The position numbers were made by a program, and so were the translations under genes. Below the pieces are notes generated by a model. The model made no database searches and had not been told where the DNA came from. It saw only the letters and a program-made list of their open reading frames with translations. This document shows positions 1 to 7,273 of a DNA stretch of 42,672 nucleotides, piece by piece (position 1 is the stretch's first letter; each line of letters begins with the position of its first letter). This DNA comes from Caldifarciminota bacterium (lineage in GTDB: Bacteria; Hydrothermota; Hydrothermia; LBFQ01): assembly GCA_015490465.1 (NCBI GenBank), contig WFXS01000063.1, positions 1 through 42,672 on the forward strand, given 5' to 3'.

Positions 1-1
1 A

Positions 2-685
2 AATGGTACAATAAATGATAATCCTCAATGGACCTCTGCCATGAAAAACCTTCGTAGAACTCTTCCATACCATTACTTATACGATATAATTAAAGGCTTC
101 TGGAGCGGAACAGGAGATAAAAAAGCCATGGAAAGAGTTTATGGAGATCATAGTGATTATTATGACAGCGATAATGTTCTGAAAAAAGAGTATTGGGAGG
201 CTCTACTTTCTGAGTGGATAAATAATGAGAAAAATAAAAAGGAGAAGGCACGCAAAAATATAAATAAAACTTCAATACTATTTTTAAACTATATTTATAC
301 TCATTTACTTTCGGCTAACGATCAATTGTCTGCTAAAGAATATGAAATTGATCATATTATTCCCCTGAAGCGTCTTAGAGTTTTAGCTGAAAAAGTAAAT
401 GGACTTCCTATAAGTGCAGTCAGTAATTTAGCCCTACTTCCTGCTGAGATTAACAAAAGAAAACGAGATAAAACCATATATGAAATGAATTTAGACCCAG
501 AAACTCTTAGAGATATAGAGGAATTAACGTTTACTAATAAGGATATGTTAGCTTTTGTGAAAGATATACGTAAAGGTATTGCTGATGAAGATGTGCCTAA
601 ACTTGTTGACCAATACCTGAAGTTTTTGGATGAGAGATTTGAAATTCTTAAAGAAAAATTTTATACCCTTAACGACATAAAATAA
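2..685 (+). CDS. HNH/DUF1524-type endonuclease, C-terminal part (5' partial)
   Basis: The frame is open from base 2, so the gene runs off the left edge; the ATG at 41 is probably internal. The visible 228 residues carry an HNH-like core with the motif YEIDHIIPL (Asp-His with a following Pro) and then SNLALLPAEINKRKRDK, matching the 'xNLxLL...N..K.DK' end of DUF1524 domains. In known proteins DUF1524 follows a DUF262 domain in GmrSD-type (type IV) restriction enzymes, which cleave modified DNA; the DUF262 part would lie outside the window. Base composition is clearly AT-rich compared with everything to the right, and codons end mostly in A or T, which suggests horizontal acquisition. It converges on adk with only 18 bases between stops. 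A different HNH nuclease family is possible. Confidence 0.7.
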   Translation, partial: NGTINDNPQWTSAMKNLRRTLPYHYLYDIIKGFWSGTGDKKAMERVYGDHSDYYDSDNVLKKEYWEALLSEWINNEKNKKEKARKNINKTSILFLNYIYTHLLSANDQLSAKEYEIDHIIPLKRLRVLAEKVNGLPISAVSNLALLPAEINKRKRDKTIYEMNLDPETLRDIEELTFTNKDMLAFVKDIRKGIADEDVPKLVDQYLKFLDERFEILKEKFYTLNDIK

Positions 686-703
686 TTGCGTCTCTTGATA
701 TTA

Positions 704-1354
704 TTACCCTCTCAACACCCCCTCTATCCTCCTCAGAACCTCCTCCACTTTCCCCACACCGTTCACCTCGTAAAAGATGCCCTTCTCCCTGTAGTAGTCT
801 ATCAGAGGAGCCGTACTCTCCCTGTACACCTTCAGCCTGTTCCTTATTACGTCCTCCCTGTCGTCTGACCTCTGCACCAGAGGGGTGCCGCATACGTCAC
901 AGATCTCGTCCCTCTTCGGAGGGTTATATATCATGTTGTAAACCGCACCGCAGTTGGGACACACACGGCGGGCCGTCAACCTCTTAACTATCTCCTCGTC
1001 CGGGACGTTAACGAATATAACGTGGCTCAGAGGTTTACCCCTTTCGGAAAGGAGTCTGTCCAGAGCCTCAGCCTGCTTCATGGTACGGGGAAAACCGTCA
1101 AGGATGAAGGAGTCTACCCCCTGTATCTGCTCCTCTATAAGGCCGATTATGATATCGTCCGGCACCAGCTCCCCGGCATCCATGTACTTCTTTGCCTTCT
1201 TTCCCAGTTCCGTTCCCTTACGCACGGCCTCCCTGAGTATATCTCCTGTTGATATTTTCTTTATGCCGTACTTCTCAGACAGAAGGGAGGCCTGAGTTCC
1301 CTTACCGGCACCGGGGGGACCCAGAAAGACTATCCTATACCCGTTGTTCTCCAT
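704..1354 (-). CDS. adk: Adenylate kinase
   Basis: Catalyses ATP + AMP to 2 ADP in the cytoplasm. The 216 residues show the P-loop GPPGAGKGT (12-20), the AMP-binding DGFPR (86-90), and a long-form LID with four cysteines (132, 135, 152, 155) spaced as a structural zinc site, as in Gram-positive and many thermophile enzymes. Length is normal for the long form. The ATG at 1354 lies inside secY, giving a 25-base overlap, and an AAGG sequence a few bases upstream could act as a weak Shine-Dalgarno. It is the third and last gene of rplO-secY-adk, the usual spc-operon order, and shares the promoter in front of rplO. No terminator is visible between it and the convergent endonuclease gene. Confidence 0.97.
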   Translation of the reverse strand: MENNGYRIVFLGPPGAGKGTQASLLSEKYGIKKISTGDILREAVRKGTELGKKAKKYMDAGELVPDDIIIGLIEEQIQGVDSFILDGFPRTMKQAEALDRLLSERGKPLSHVIFVNVPDEEIVKRLTARRVCPNCGAVYNMIYNPPKRDEICDVCGTPLVQRSDDREDVIRNRLKVYRESTAPLIDYYREKGIFYEVNGVGKVEEVLRRIEGVLRG

Positions 1355-2670
1355 GATCTTACCTTCGCTTTTCCGAGAAGGCTGTCGTACCTGTACATCA
1401 CGAGGTAGGAGTTTATCTTCTGGAGCAGGTCAAGGGCCACGCCCACAATTATGAGAAGCCTCGTTCCACCGTAGTAGATGGGGATGTTCATGGCCATGGA
1501 TACGTGATACGGTACTATGGCAACAAGAGCGAAGAATATGGCGGCAGGGAAGATTATACGGGTCAGTATACGGTCAATGTACTCCGCTGTCTCCTCGCCT
1601 GCCCTTACACCGGGTATGAAGGCGCCACTGCGCTGGAGGTTATCCGCCACGTCCTTGGGGTTGAACATGATGGAGGTATACAGATAGGCGAAGAATATGA
1701 TCAGGAAGGCGTAGGTCACATCGTAAAGCCACGTGCCGGGCTGGAACATGGCTGCTATACCGGACATGAACTCCAGGTTTCCACCCCCACCCGTAAGCAT
1801 GGTCTGGGGGAAAAGCAGGATACTCTGAGCGAAGATTATGGGCATCACGCCGGCCGTATTGACCGTAAGGGGAAGATACCCCGTCTGGGTTGTCGGGCTT
1901 AAACCGACCGTCCTCTTGGCGTAACTTATGGGGACTCTCCTCTGGACTTCTGTAACGGCAACCACCGCCCCGGTTATGAGCAGGAAGAACGTCAGGGCGA
2001 ATATAAGGGCCGGCGTCTCTATCGCGCCGTTCCTCCAGAGAGTGTAGGTTGATATGATCTCGTTAGGTATGGATTCAAGTGAGCCGGCGAATATGAGAAC
2101 GGAAGCACCGTTCCCTATACCCCTGTCGGTTATCTGCTCACCCATCCACATCAAAAGGATAGCACCACCCACCAGAGATATGACCGTGGAGATCACGAAG
2201 AGCGGCCCGGGATTGGGAACTATAAGCTGGCCGGAGGGACTGGGGGGAAGGTTCGTGAGGAACGTAGTTATACCGATAGCCTGTATGGTGGATATGGCCA
2301 CCGTAAGCCACCGCGTATAACGGGTTAGTATTCTCCTTCCGGCCTCACCCTCCCTCTGGAGCCTCTCAAAGTACGGCACCGTAGCAGCCAGAAGCTGGAT
2401 AACGATGGAGGCGGAGATGTAGGGCATTATTCCGAGGCCGAAGATGGCGGCACGCGACAGGGCGCCACCTGCGAATATATCAAACATACCGAAAGCCGTA
2501 TTGGCGAGGGCCTGGCGGAAGTACTCAACGAGGGCGTGGGAGTTCACACCCGGAACGGGTATGTGAGTACCGACACGGTAGAAGAATATAATAACCAGAG
2601 TAAAGAGGATCCTATCCCTGAGTTCCTTTATCTCCCATAGACCGCTCAGGGACCTCCACAGCCTCTCCAT
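1330..2670 (-). CDS. secY: Protein translocase subunit SecY
   Basis: Central pore of the SecYEG translocon in the inner membrane. The 446-residue product has the expected ten hydrophobic segments, an N-terminal amphipathic stretch (ELRDRILFTL), the family signature around THIPVPGVN, the plug-region sequence with FAGGALSRA, and the cytoplasmic loop YAKRTVG typical of SecY. Length matches the family (about 430-450). Its ATG starts one base after the rplO stop and has a GGAGG ten bases upstream, so it is translated from the rplO message. Its 3' end overlaps adk. Confidence 0.98.
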   Translation of the reverse strand: MERLWRSLSGLWEIKELRDRILFTLVIIFFYRVGTHIPVPGVNSHALVEYFRQALANTAFGMFDIFAGGALSRAAIFGLGIMPYISASIVIQLLAATVPYFERLQREGEAGRRILTRYTRWLTVAISTIQAIGITTFLTNLPPSPSGQLIVPNPGPLFVISTVISLVGGAILLMWMGEQITDRGIGNGASVLIFAGSLESIPNEIISTYTLWRNGAIETPALIFALTFFLLITGAVVAVTEVQRRVPISYAKRTVGLSPTTQTGYLPLTVNTAGVMPIIFAQSILLFPQTMLTGGGGNLEFMSGIAAMFQPGTWLYDVTYAFLIIFFAYLYTSIMFNPKDVADNLQRSGAFIPGVRAGEETAEYIDRILTRIIFPAAIFFALVAIVPYHVSMAMNIPIYYGGTRLLIIVGVALDLLQKINSYLVMYRYDSLLGKAKVRSWRTTGIG

Positions 2671-2671
2671 T

Positions 2672-3121
2672 TTACTCTATCCTCCCACCCGCCTTCTCTA
2701 TCTTCTCCCGAGCGGTCCGGGAAAAGGCGTGAATACCTTTAAACACCAGAGCCTTCGTGAGCTCACCCTTTGCCAGAATCTTTATAAGCTTACCCTCAAG
2801 TTTTCCCTTTATCAACCCCTTCTCCTTCAAGGTCTGCGGACTTACCTCCTCCCCCTCTTCAAACTTTACCTCTATCTGGGAGAGGTTAACCACGTCGTAC
2901 ACCTTAGCAAAGGGGTTGGTGAAGCCCCTCTTGGGAATCCGCCTGTAGATGGGTGTCTGACCCCCTTCAAACCATATGGGCTTCGTCCCACCGGAACGGG
3001 ACTTCTGACCCTTATGACCCCGACCGGCCGTCTTACCGTGACCGGAACCGGGACCCCGTCCCACCCTCTTCCTTCTCTTCTTGGCTCCCGGATTCGGACT
3101 CAAATTGGAGAGCGTAAACAT
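2672..3121 (-). CDS. rplO: 50S ribosomal protein L15
   Basis: Late-assembly large-subunit ribosomal protein. The 149 residues begin with the basic, glycine-rich arm typical of L15 ([19 protein letters not shown], then SRSGG) and continue with the C-terminal core ending [13 protein letters not shown] at 3121 is chosen because a TATAAT box ends eight bases before it, leaving no room for a leader. L15 is here the first gene of its transcript; in most bacteria rpsE and rpmD come directly before it, so the spc operon is broken on this side. Confidence 0.97.
   Translation of the reverse strand: MFTLSNLSPNPGAKKRRKRVGRGPGSGHGKTAGRGHKGQKSRSGGTKPIWFEGGQTPIYRRIPKRGFTNPFAKVYDVVNLSQIEVKFEEGEEVSPQTLKEKGLIKGKLEGKLIKILAKGELTKALVFKGIHAFSRTAREKIEKAGGRIE
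2681..2685 (-). promoter_or_regulatory. Shine-Dalgarno of secY
   Basis: GGAGG on the minus strand, ten bases before the secY ATG and inside the rplO 3' end. It shows that internal cistrons in this genome can use a Shine-Dalgarno while first cistrons lack one. Confidence 0.75.
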
Positions 3122-3129
3122 AGGCGGGT

Positions 3130-3135
3130 ATTATA
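3130..3135 (-). promoter_or_regulatory. -10 box of rplO-secY-adk (leaderless)
   Basis: TATAAT on the minus strand, eight bases before the rplO ATG, preceded by CCCG. The near-palindrome TATTATA also gives TATTAT on the plus strand (3129-3134), so the same bases may fire in both directions. Confidence 0.8.
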
Positions 3136-3140
3136 CGGGG

Positions 3141-3390
3141 GAAATCCACTATCATTTCGGATGAAAACACAGTTTCCAACAGCTAACCTCAGGGGTCCCC
3201 TGGGGAAGAGAGTCGCTCCGGTGAGGTACTATGCACGCGTGTCCGGAGCCGACGCCGGAATCGGGAAAGAGTAGGGGGGTTTACGTACTGGACTTCGTTG
3301 GAATACGTACCTTCGGGTCGGTATCCGGTGAATAGGACGACGGCAAACGTAGATCAATAAAGTAAACACCCCTTTATGGGTGGATCATAT
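3141..3390 (+). ncRNA. Candidate structured RNA, divergent from rplO (class unknown)
   Basis: No plausible gene lies here, but several helices can be drawn by hand. ATCCAC (3144-3149) pairs with GTGGAT (3380-3385) as a closing stem. CCTCAGGG (3187-3194) pairs with CCCTGGGG (3198-3205) around a GTC loop. GTCGCTCCGG (3212-3221) pairs with CCGGAGCCGAC (3243-3253) with one bulge. GGGGGTTTAC (3275-3284) pairs with GTAAACACCCC (3362-3372) with one bulged A. The second helix contains a U-G pair on the plus strand that would be A-C on the other, favouring the plus strand. A plus-strand TATTAT at 3129-3134 would start RNA near 3141, right at the closing stem. I could not match it to RNase P RNA, tmRNA, SRP RNA, 6S or a riboswitch I know. 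Confidence 0.45.
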
Positions 3391-3465
3391 CGTACTTCTT
3401 TATTTAAGTGCCGCATTCTCTATAAGGAGTGTAATTTTGTAAGCAAGAAAGGTGGGTAAGGTTGT

Positions 3466-3696
3466 AAATGCGGGCTTCGCGCCTCGTGTCAAGAGCGTAG
3501 ATCGGTTTTCTGTTGTTTCCAGTGATCCGCATTTCTGGACGAACATGAGGAGATACGGTCGCAAGGTATGGACGTACCCCACAGATAGGGCAGGAGGAAA
3601 GTATATACTGTACGGAACATAACCTTGAATATTGTGTGTAGTAAACCGATACGGATGGATTCCAATACCCGTAGTTTAACGACGTAGTGTCTACGG
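3466..3696. other. Further inverted repeats in the gene-free stretch before etfB
   Basis: AAATGCGG (3466-3473) is complementary to CCGCATTT (3527-3534), an 8-base perfect stem enclosing 53 bases. CCGTAG (3669-3674) is complementary to CTACGG (3691-3696). There is no coding signal in any frame. These may be a 3' extension of the candidate RNA at 3141 or a second RNA; strand is undetermined. Confidence 0.35.
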
Positions 3697-3746
3697 CAGT
3701 TAATGTAAAGTGCCGAAAAACTCGCCTCTTATGTAAATTTCAACGG

Positions 3747-3752
3747 TAAAAT
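3747..3752 (+). promoter_or_regulatory. -10 box of etfBA (leaderless)
   Basis: TAAAAT preceded by ACGG, nine bases before the etfB ATG; no Shine-Dalgarno between. Confidence 0.75.
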
Positions 3753-3761
3753 CCCCACCCT

Positions 3762-4502
3762 ATGAAGGTACTGGTATTTATAAAGCGTACCCCTGACACC
3801 GCAGCCGTCGTCAAGCCGACACCCGACGGCAAAGACATAGTCAGGGAGGGGTTGGCCTTCATCATAAACCCCTACGACGAATTTGCAGTTCAGGAGGCCG
3901 TTAACATCAAGTCGGCTAAGGGGGGAGAAACCGTGGTTATGACTGTGGGGGACGATGCATCCACCGAGCAGCTCCGCCGCGCCCTGGCCATGGGCATAGA
4001 CAGGGCGATCCTGGTTAAGCACGACAGGTTCTGGGAGCTGAACCCCTCGCAGGTTGGATACGCCATAGCAGAGATAGCGAAGAAGGAGAACCCCGACCTC
4101 ATCATCATGGGTAAGGTCACCATAGACGACTACACCTACGCCCTCGCTCCCTACGTTGCTCAAGCTCTGGGGTACAACCTCGTTACCTACGCCACCAACG
4201 TTGAGTACGGGGATAGCACGATGAAGGTGGAAAGGGAGAGCGACCTCGGTAAGGAGGTGTGGGAGGTACCTTATCCGGCCGTTATAAGCGCCGAGAGGGG
4301 TCTAAACGAACCCAAGATACCGAGCGTAATGGGCGTAATGAAGGCCAAGAAGAAGCCCCTTGACGTCGTGGAGATGGATCTGCCGTCTTACGCGTACGAA
4401 ATCGTCAGGTTCACCCCTCCGCCTCCGCGTAAGGGCGTTAAACTCCTTGAGAGCGTTGACGATCTCATAAGGGTACTCAAAGAGGAGGTGAAGATACTAT
4501 GA
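3762..4502 (+). CDS. etfB: Electron transfer flavoprotein, beta subunit
   Basis: Beta subunit of the heterodimeric ETF that carries electrons between flavin dehydrogenases and quinone or ferredoxin partners in the cytoplasm. The 246 residues start with VLVFIKRTPDTAA, the family's N-terminal strand, followed by INPYDEFAVQEAV and the GETVVMTVGD segment, then the loop AIDRAILVKHD where family members bind AMP or FAD. Length is normal. ATG at 3762 is fixed by the leaderless -10 box. The stop overlaps the etfA start in an ATGA, indicating translational coupling. No FixC/FixX or acyl-CoA dehydrogenase gene is nearby, so the partner is unknown. Confidence 0.93.
   Translation: MKVLVFIKRTPDTAAVVKPTPDGKDIVREGLAFIINPYDEFAVQEAVNIKSAKGGETVVMTVGDDASTEQLRRALAMGIDRAILVKHDRFWELNPSQVGYAIAEIAKKENPDLIIMGKVTIDDYTYALAPYVAQALGYNLVTYATNVEYGDSTMKVERESDLGKEVWEVPYPAVISAERGLNEPKIPSVMGVMKAKKKPLDVVEMDLPSYAYEIVRFTPPPPRKGVKLLESVDDLIRVLKEEVKIL
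4483..4490 (+). promoter_or_regulatory. Shine-Dalgarno of etfA
   Basis: AGGAGGTG, the ideal anti-16S complement, eight bases before the etfA ATG. It contrasts with the leaderless start of etfB in the same transcript. Confidence 0.85.
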
Positions 4503-5446
4503 AGGCTCTCGTCTTCGTTGAGACCGTAAAGGGGAAGGTAAAGGAGGCCTCGCTTGAAGCCATAGGCTTCGCCCACATGGTGTCCGACGAGGTGGTTGCC
4601 GTGGTCGTGGGCAAAGGGGTTGAGAAGAACCTTAAGGGTGTAAAGAGGGCGTACGTTTACGAAGACGACAGGTTGGAGATACCCCTGTCCGCCCCCATAG
4701 CGAAGGTGATTGAGGAGGCTCAGAAGAAGGAGGGAGCCAAATACGTTATACTATCCGCCACGCCCTTCGGTAAAGAGCTCGGCGGAAGGCTCGCCGCCCT
4801 CTTCAACGCTCCCATCCTTGACGACTTCACCGGTTACGAGGACGGCCTATTCGTAAAGGGCTTCTACTCTAACAAGGTCTTCGCCCACATAAAGGTAGAC
4901 GGGGATATGGTGGTTCTCTCTCCCCGTCCCAAGGCCTTTAAGCCCACGGATGACCAGACGGAGCCGGAGTACGTGGACCTCTCCGTGGAGCTTGACGATA
5001 GCCTCTTTGCCGCCCATCCGGTTGAGATAAAGGAGAAGTCCCCCGAGGACATAGACGTCACCGAGGCCGACATCGTCGTCTCCGGGGGCAGGGGTATGGG
5101 AAGCGCCGAGAACTACCAGAAGTGGATCCCCGCCCTCAAGGATGCCCTTGCAAAGGCAACCGGTATGAAGGTGGCCTACGGTGCCTCCCGTGCGGCGGTT
5201 GATGCCGGCTGGGTGGATCACTCCCATCAGGTCGGCCAGACCGGTAAGACGGTATCTCCCCTCGTGTACTTCGCCATAGGTATATCGGGAGCGATACAGC
5301 ATCAGGCCGGTATGCGTACGTCCAAGACCATAATCGCCATAAACAAGGATCCGGAGGCTCCCATATTCGGCCTGGCCGATTACGGCATCGTCGCCAAGTG
5401 GGAGGACGTCCTTCCGGAACTCATAGAGAAGCTGAAGGGCGAATAG
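4499..5446 (+). CDS. etfA: Electron transfer flavoprotein, alpha subunit
   Basis: FAD-binding alpha subunit of ETF. The 315 residues have the N-terminal ETF fold and a well conserved C-terminal FAD domain: VVSGGRGMGSAENY, then SRAAVDAGWVDHSHQVGQTG, then GISGAIQHQAGM, then NKDPEAPIFGLADYGIV. These are hallmark motifs of the domain. Length is typical (about 310-330). It overlaps etfB by four bases and has a perfect Shine-Dalgarno. A strong hairpin terminator follows 18 bases after the stop, so etfBA is a two-gene operon. Confidence 0.96.
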   Translation: MKALVFVETVKGKVKEASLEAIGFAHMVSDEVVAVVVGKGVEKNLKGVKRAYVYEDDRLEIPLSAPIAKVIEEAQKKEGAKYVILSATPFGKELGGRLAALFNAPILDDFTGYEDGLFVKGFYSNKVFAHIKVDGDMVVLSPRPKAFKPTDDQTEPEYVDLSVELDDSLFAAHPVEIKEKSPEDIDVTEADIVVSGGRGMGSAENYQKWIPALKDALAKATGMKVAYGASRAAVDAGWVDHSHQVGQTGKTVSPLVYFAIGISGAIQHQAGMRTSKTIIAINKDPEAPIFGLADYGIVAKWEDVLPELIEKLKGE

Positions 5447-5464
5447 GCCTATCGGTAAAGTAGG

Positions 5465-5492
5465 ACCGGGGGATCGTTTCCCCCGGTTTTTT
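5465..5492 (+). terminator. Intrinsic terminator of etfBA
   Basis: ACCGGGGG (5465-5472) pairs with CCCCCGGT (5480-5487), extended by an A-T pair, and is followed by a T run to 5492. Confidence 0.9.
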
Positions 5493-5734
5493 GAGGTCCC
5501 CTCTGCACAACCCCTTCTTGCCCCCATCAGGGCGGTTAGGATTTCTTTTGTCAATCCCTGTTCTCAGGGTAAAATATCCTTAAGTTGATCCAATTAGTGT
5601 AAACTTTCTCAATTCTAAACCATCAGCATCATACCCGTACCCGTAAAACTTTTGAAAGCGTACGGTGTATCAGAGCGGTAGGATATAGTTCCGGTTGCTA
5701 CGTTCCCCACTTTTGTTAAAAGGACGGCACAAAC
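5493..5734. other. Intergenic stretch between two terminators, no gene seen
   Basis: No open frame of note. An isolated TAAAAT (5570-5575) resembles the local -10 boxes and is followed nine bases later by a TTG (5585), but that frame stops after five codons. A CCGTAC/GTACGG inverted repeat lies around 5640-5680. It could be a short RNA or decayed sequence. Confidence 0.3.
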
Positions 5735-5765
5735 AAAAAGGCGGCAGGTTCAGGCCTGCCGCCTT
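5735..5765 (-). terminator. Intrinsic terminator of the A/V-ATPase B gene
   Basis: An 11-base perfect stem, AAGGCGGCAGG (5738-5748) with CCTGCCGCCTT (5755-5765), followed on the minus strand by TTTTTG. It ends transcription 20 bases after the stop. Confidence 0.9.
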
Positions 5766-5785
5766 ACGCAAACGGTATTCTATAC

Positions 5786-7204
5786 CTACTCCTCTTCCTC
5801 CACCTTCTTCCTCTGAAGACGCTCCTTTATGGGCTTCAGGTACTTCTCTATGTACTCCCTCTTGATACGGGTAAGTTCCGTCTCCGGGAACATCGCGAGG
5901 AGTTTCCAGCCTATCTCAAAGGTCTCCTCTATGCTCCTTGGCCTGTTCCCCTGGTTCAACATCTCCTGCTCAAACCTGTCGGCGAAGCGGAGGTATATCC
6001 TCTCGTTCTCGTCTATGGCGTCCTCACCAACGATGGAGACCAGACGACGCACGTCCTTACCGCGGGCGTAGGCGGCGAAGAGCTGGTCCGCCCAGTTCCT
6101 GTGGAACTCCGCCGTCTTCCCCTTACCTATACCGAGGTTCATCAGACGGCTAAGGGACGGCAGAGGATCAATAGGCGGGAAGACGCCGGCGGCGTGAAGT
6201 TCACGGGAAAGCACGATCTGACCCTCGGTGATGTACCCCGTCAGGTCGGGAATGGGGTGGGTTATGTCGTCGTCGGGCATCGTGAGTATGGGGATCTGCG
6301 TGACGGAACCCTTACGGCCCTTTATACGGCCGGCACGCTCGTAGATGGTGGCGAGGTCGGTGTACATGTACCCCGGATAACCGCGCCTTCCGGGAACCTC
6401 CTCACGGGCGGCGGCTATCTCACGGAGGGCCTCGGCGTAGTTGGTCATGTCCGTCAGGATTACGAGGACCTGATAACCGAGGTCAAAGGCGAAGTACTCT
6501 GCCACAGTGAGGGCAAAGCGCGGAGTGAGTAGCCTCTCAATGGGAGGGTCGTCGGCGAGGTTGATGAAGGCGATCAGACGGCTCGCGGCACCCATCTCCT
6601 CAAACTGCTGCTTGAAGAAAGCGTACTCCCTCTGCGTTATACCCATAGCAGCGAAGACGACGAGGAACTGCTCTCCCTCGCCACGGACGGTGGCGTTCCT
6701 CATTATGAAGGCGGCTATCTCGTTGGCCGGGAGACCGGCGCCGGAGAAGATAGGGAGCTTCTGCCCACGGACGAGGGTGTTGAAGCCGTCTATGGAGGAT
6801 ATACCCGTCTGTATGAAGTCCGACGGCTTGTTCCTCGCTACGGGGTTTATGGCCTCACCGATTATTGGGAGACGCTTTTCGGGGACGATGGGCGGAAGGC
6901 CGTCTATAGGTTCCCCCCTACCGTTGAAGACCCGCCCTATCAGATCTTTAGACACCCCTATCCTTACGACGTTGTCTACCAGCCTTATGCGGATGGAGGA
7001 GGCGTCAAGGCCGAGGGTACCTTCAAGCACCTGTATAACGGCGAGATCTTCGGAAACCTCCAGAACCTGACCGCTTCTACTCGTGCCGTCGGGCAAAATG
7101 ATCTCCACAAGGCTTCCGTAGGGAAGTTCCTTAGCCTTATCAACTATGATAAGGGGACCCGATATGTACTTAGCCCCTACGTACTCTTTCGTTGCAAGCT
7201 CCAT
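5786..7204 (-). CDS. atpB: A/V-type ATP synthase subunit B
   Basis: Non-catalytic regulatory subunit of the A1/V1 head of an archaeal/vacuolar-type rotary ATPase. The 472 residues show the family's N-terminal barrel, [14 protein letters not shown], the degenerate P-loop [13 protein letters not shown] (no Walker lysine, as expected for B), [15 protein letters not shown], and the [25 protein letters not shown] block, with a charged C-terminal tail. Length is normal. ATG at 7204 sits eight bases after a TATAAT box, and a terminator lies directly downstream, so the gene appears monocistronic. Subunit A (catalytic), D and the rest of the ATPase, which normally flank B, are absent from the window. 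Also called ntpB. Confidence 0.95.
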   Translation of the reverse strand: MELATKEYVGAKYISGPLIIVDKAKELPYGSLVEIILPDGTSRSGQVLEVSEDLAVIQVLEGTLGLDASSIRIRLVDNVVRIGVSKDLIGRVFNGRGEPIDGLPPIVPEKRLPIIGEAINPVARNKPSDFIQTGISSIDGFNTLVRGQKLPIFSGAGLPANEIAAFIMRNATVRGEGEQFLVVFAAMGITQREYAFFKQQFEEMGAASRLIAFINLADDPPIERLLTPRFALTVAEYFAFDLGYQVLVILTDMTNYAEALREIAAAREEVPGRRGYPGYMYTDLATIYERAGRIKGRKGSVTQIPILTMPDDDITHPIPDLTGYITEGQIVLSRELHAAGVFPPIDPLPSLSRLMNLGIGKGKTAEFHRNWADQLFAAYARGKDVRRLVSIVGEDAIDENERIYLRFADRFEQEMLNQGNRPRSIEETFEIGWKLLAMFPETELTRIKREYIEKYLKPIKERLQRKKVEEEE

Positions 7205-7212
7205 AAGCGGCT

Positions 7213-7218
7213 ATTATA
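7213..7218 (-). promoter_or_regulatory. -10 box of the A/V-ATPase B gene (leaderless)
   Basis: TATAAT on the minus strand, eight bases before the ATG at 7204. Confidence 0.8.
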
Positions 7219-7260
7219 CTGGGGAAAGGGTGGATAATATACCTTAATCCCTTTCCGCTT

Positions 7261-7266
7261 TAGACT
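7261..7266 (+). promoter_or_regulatory. -10 box of ankyrin gene (leaderless)
   Basis: TAGACT, seven bases before the TTG at 7274; a weaker match than its neighbours. Confidence 0.55.
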
Positions 7267-7273
7267 TTGAACT

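Noticed and set aside
2729-3274. A 181-codon plus-strand open frame across rplO
   Set aside because: Antisense to the ribosomal protein L15 gene and ends in the candidate RNA; composition is that of a shadow frame.
3400-3582. A 60-codon minus-strand open frame in the gene-free stretch
   Set aside because: No TANAAT box or Shine-Dalgarno at its start and no recognisable protein pattern; it coincides with inverted repeats.
3585-3602. GAGGAAAGT near a GGGCAGG, recalling conserved parts of RNase P RNA
   Set aside because: The order of the two elements is reversed relative to RNase P and neither the P4 partner nor the ACAG-type 3' element is visible; the match is short enough to be chance.
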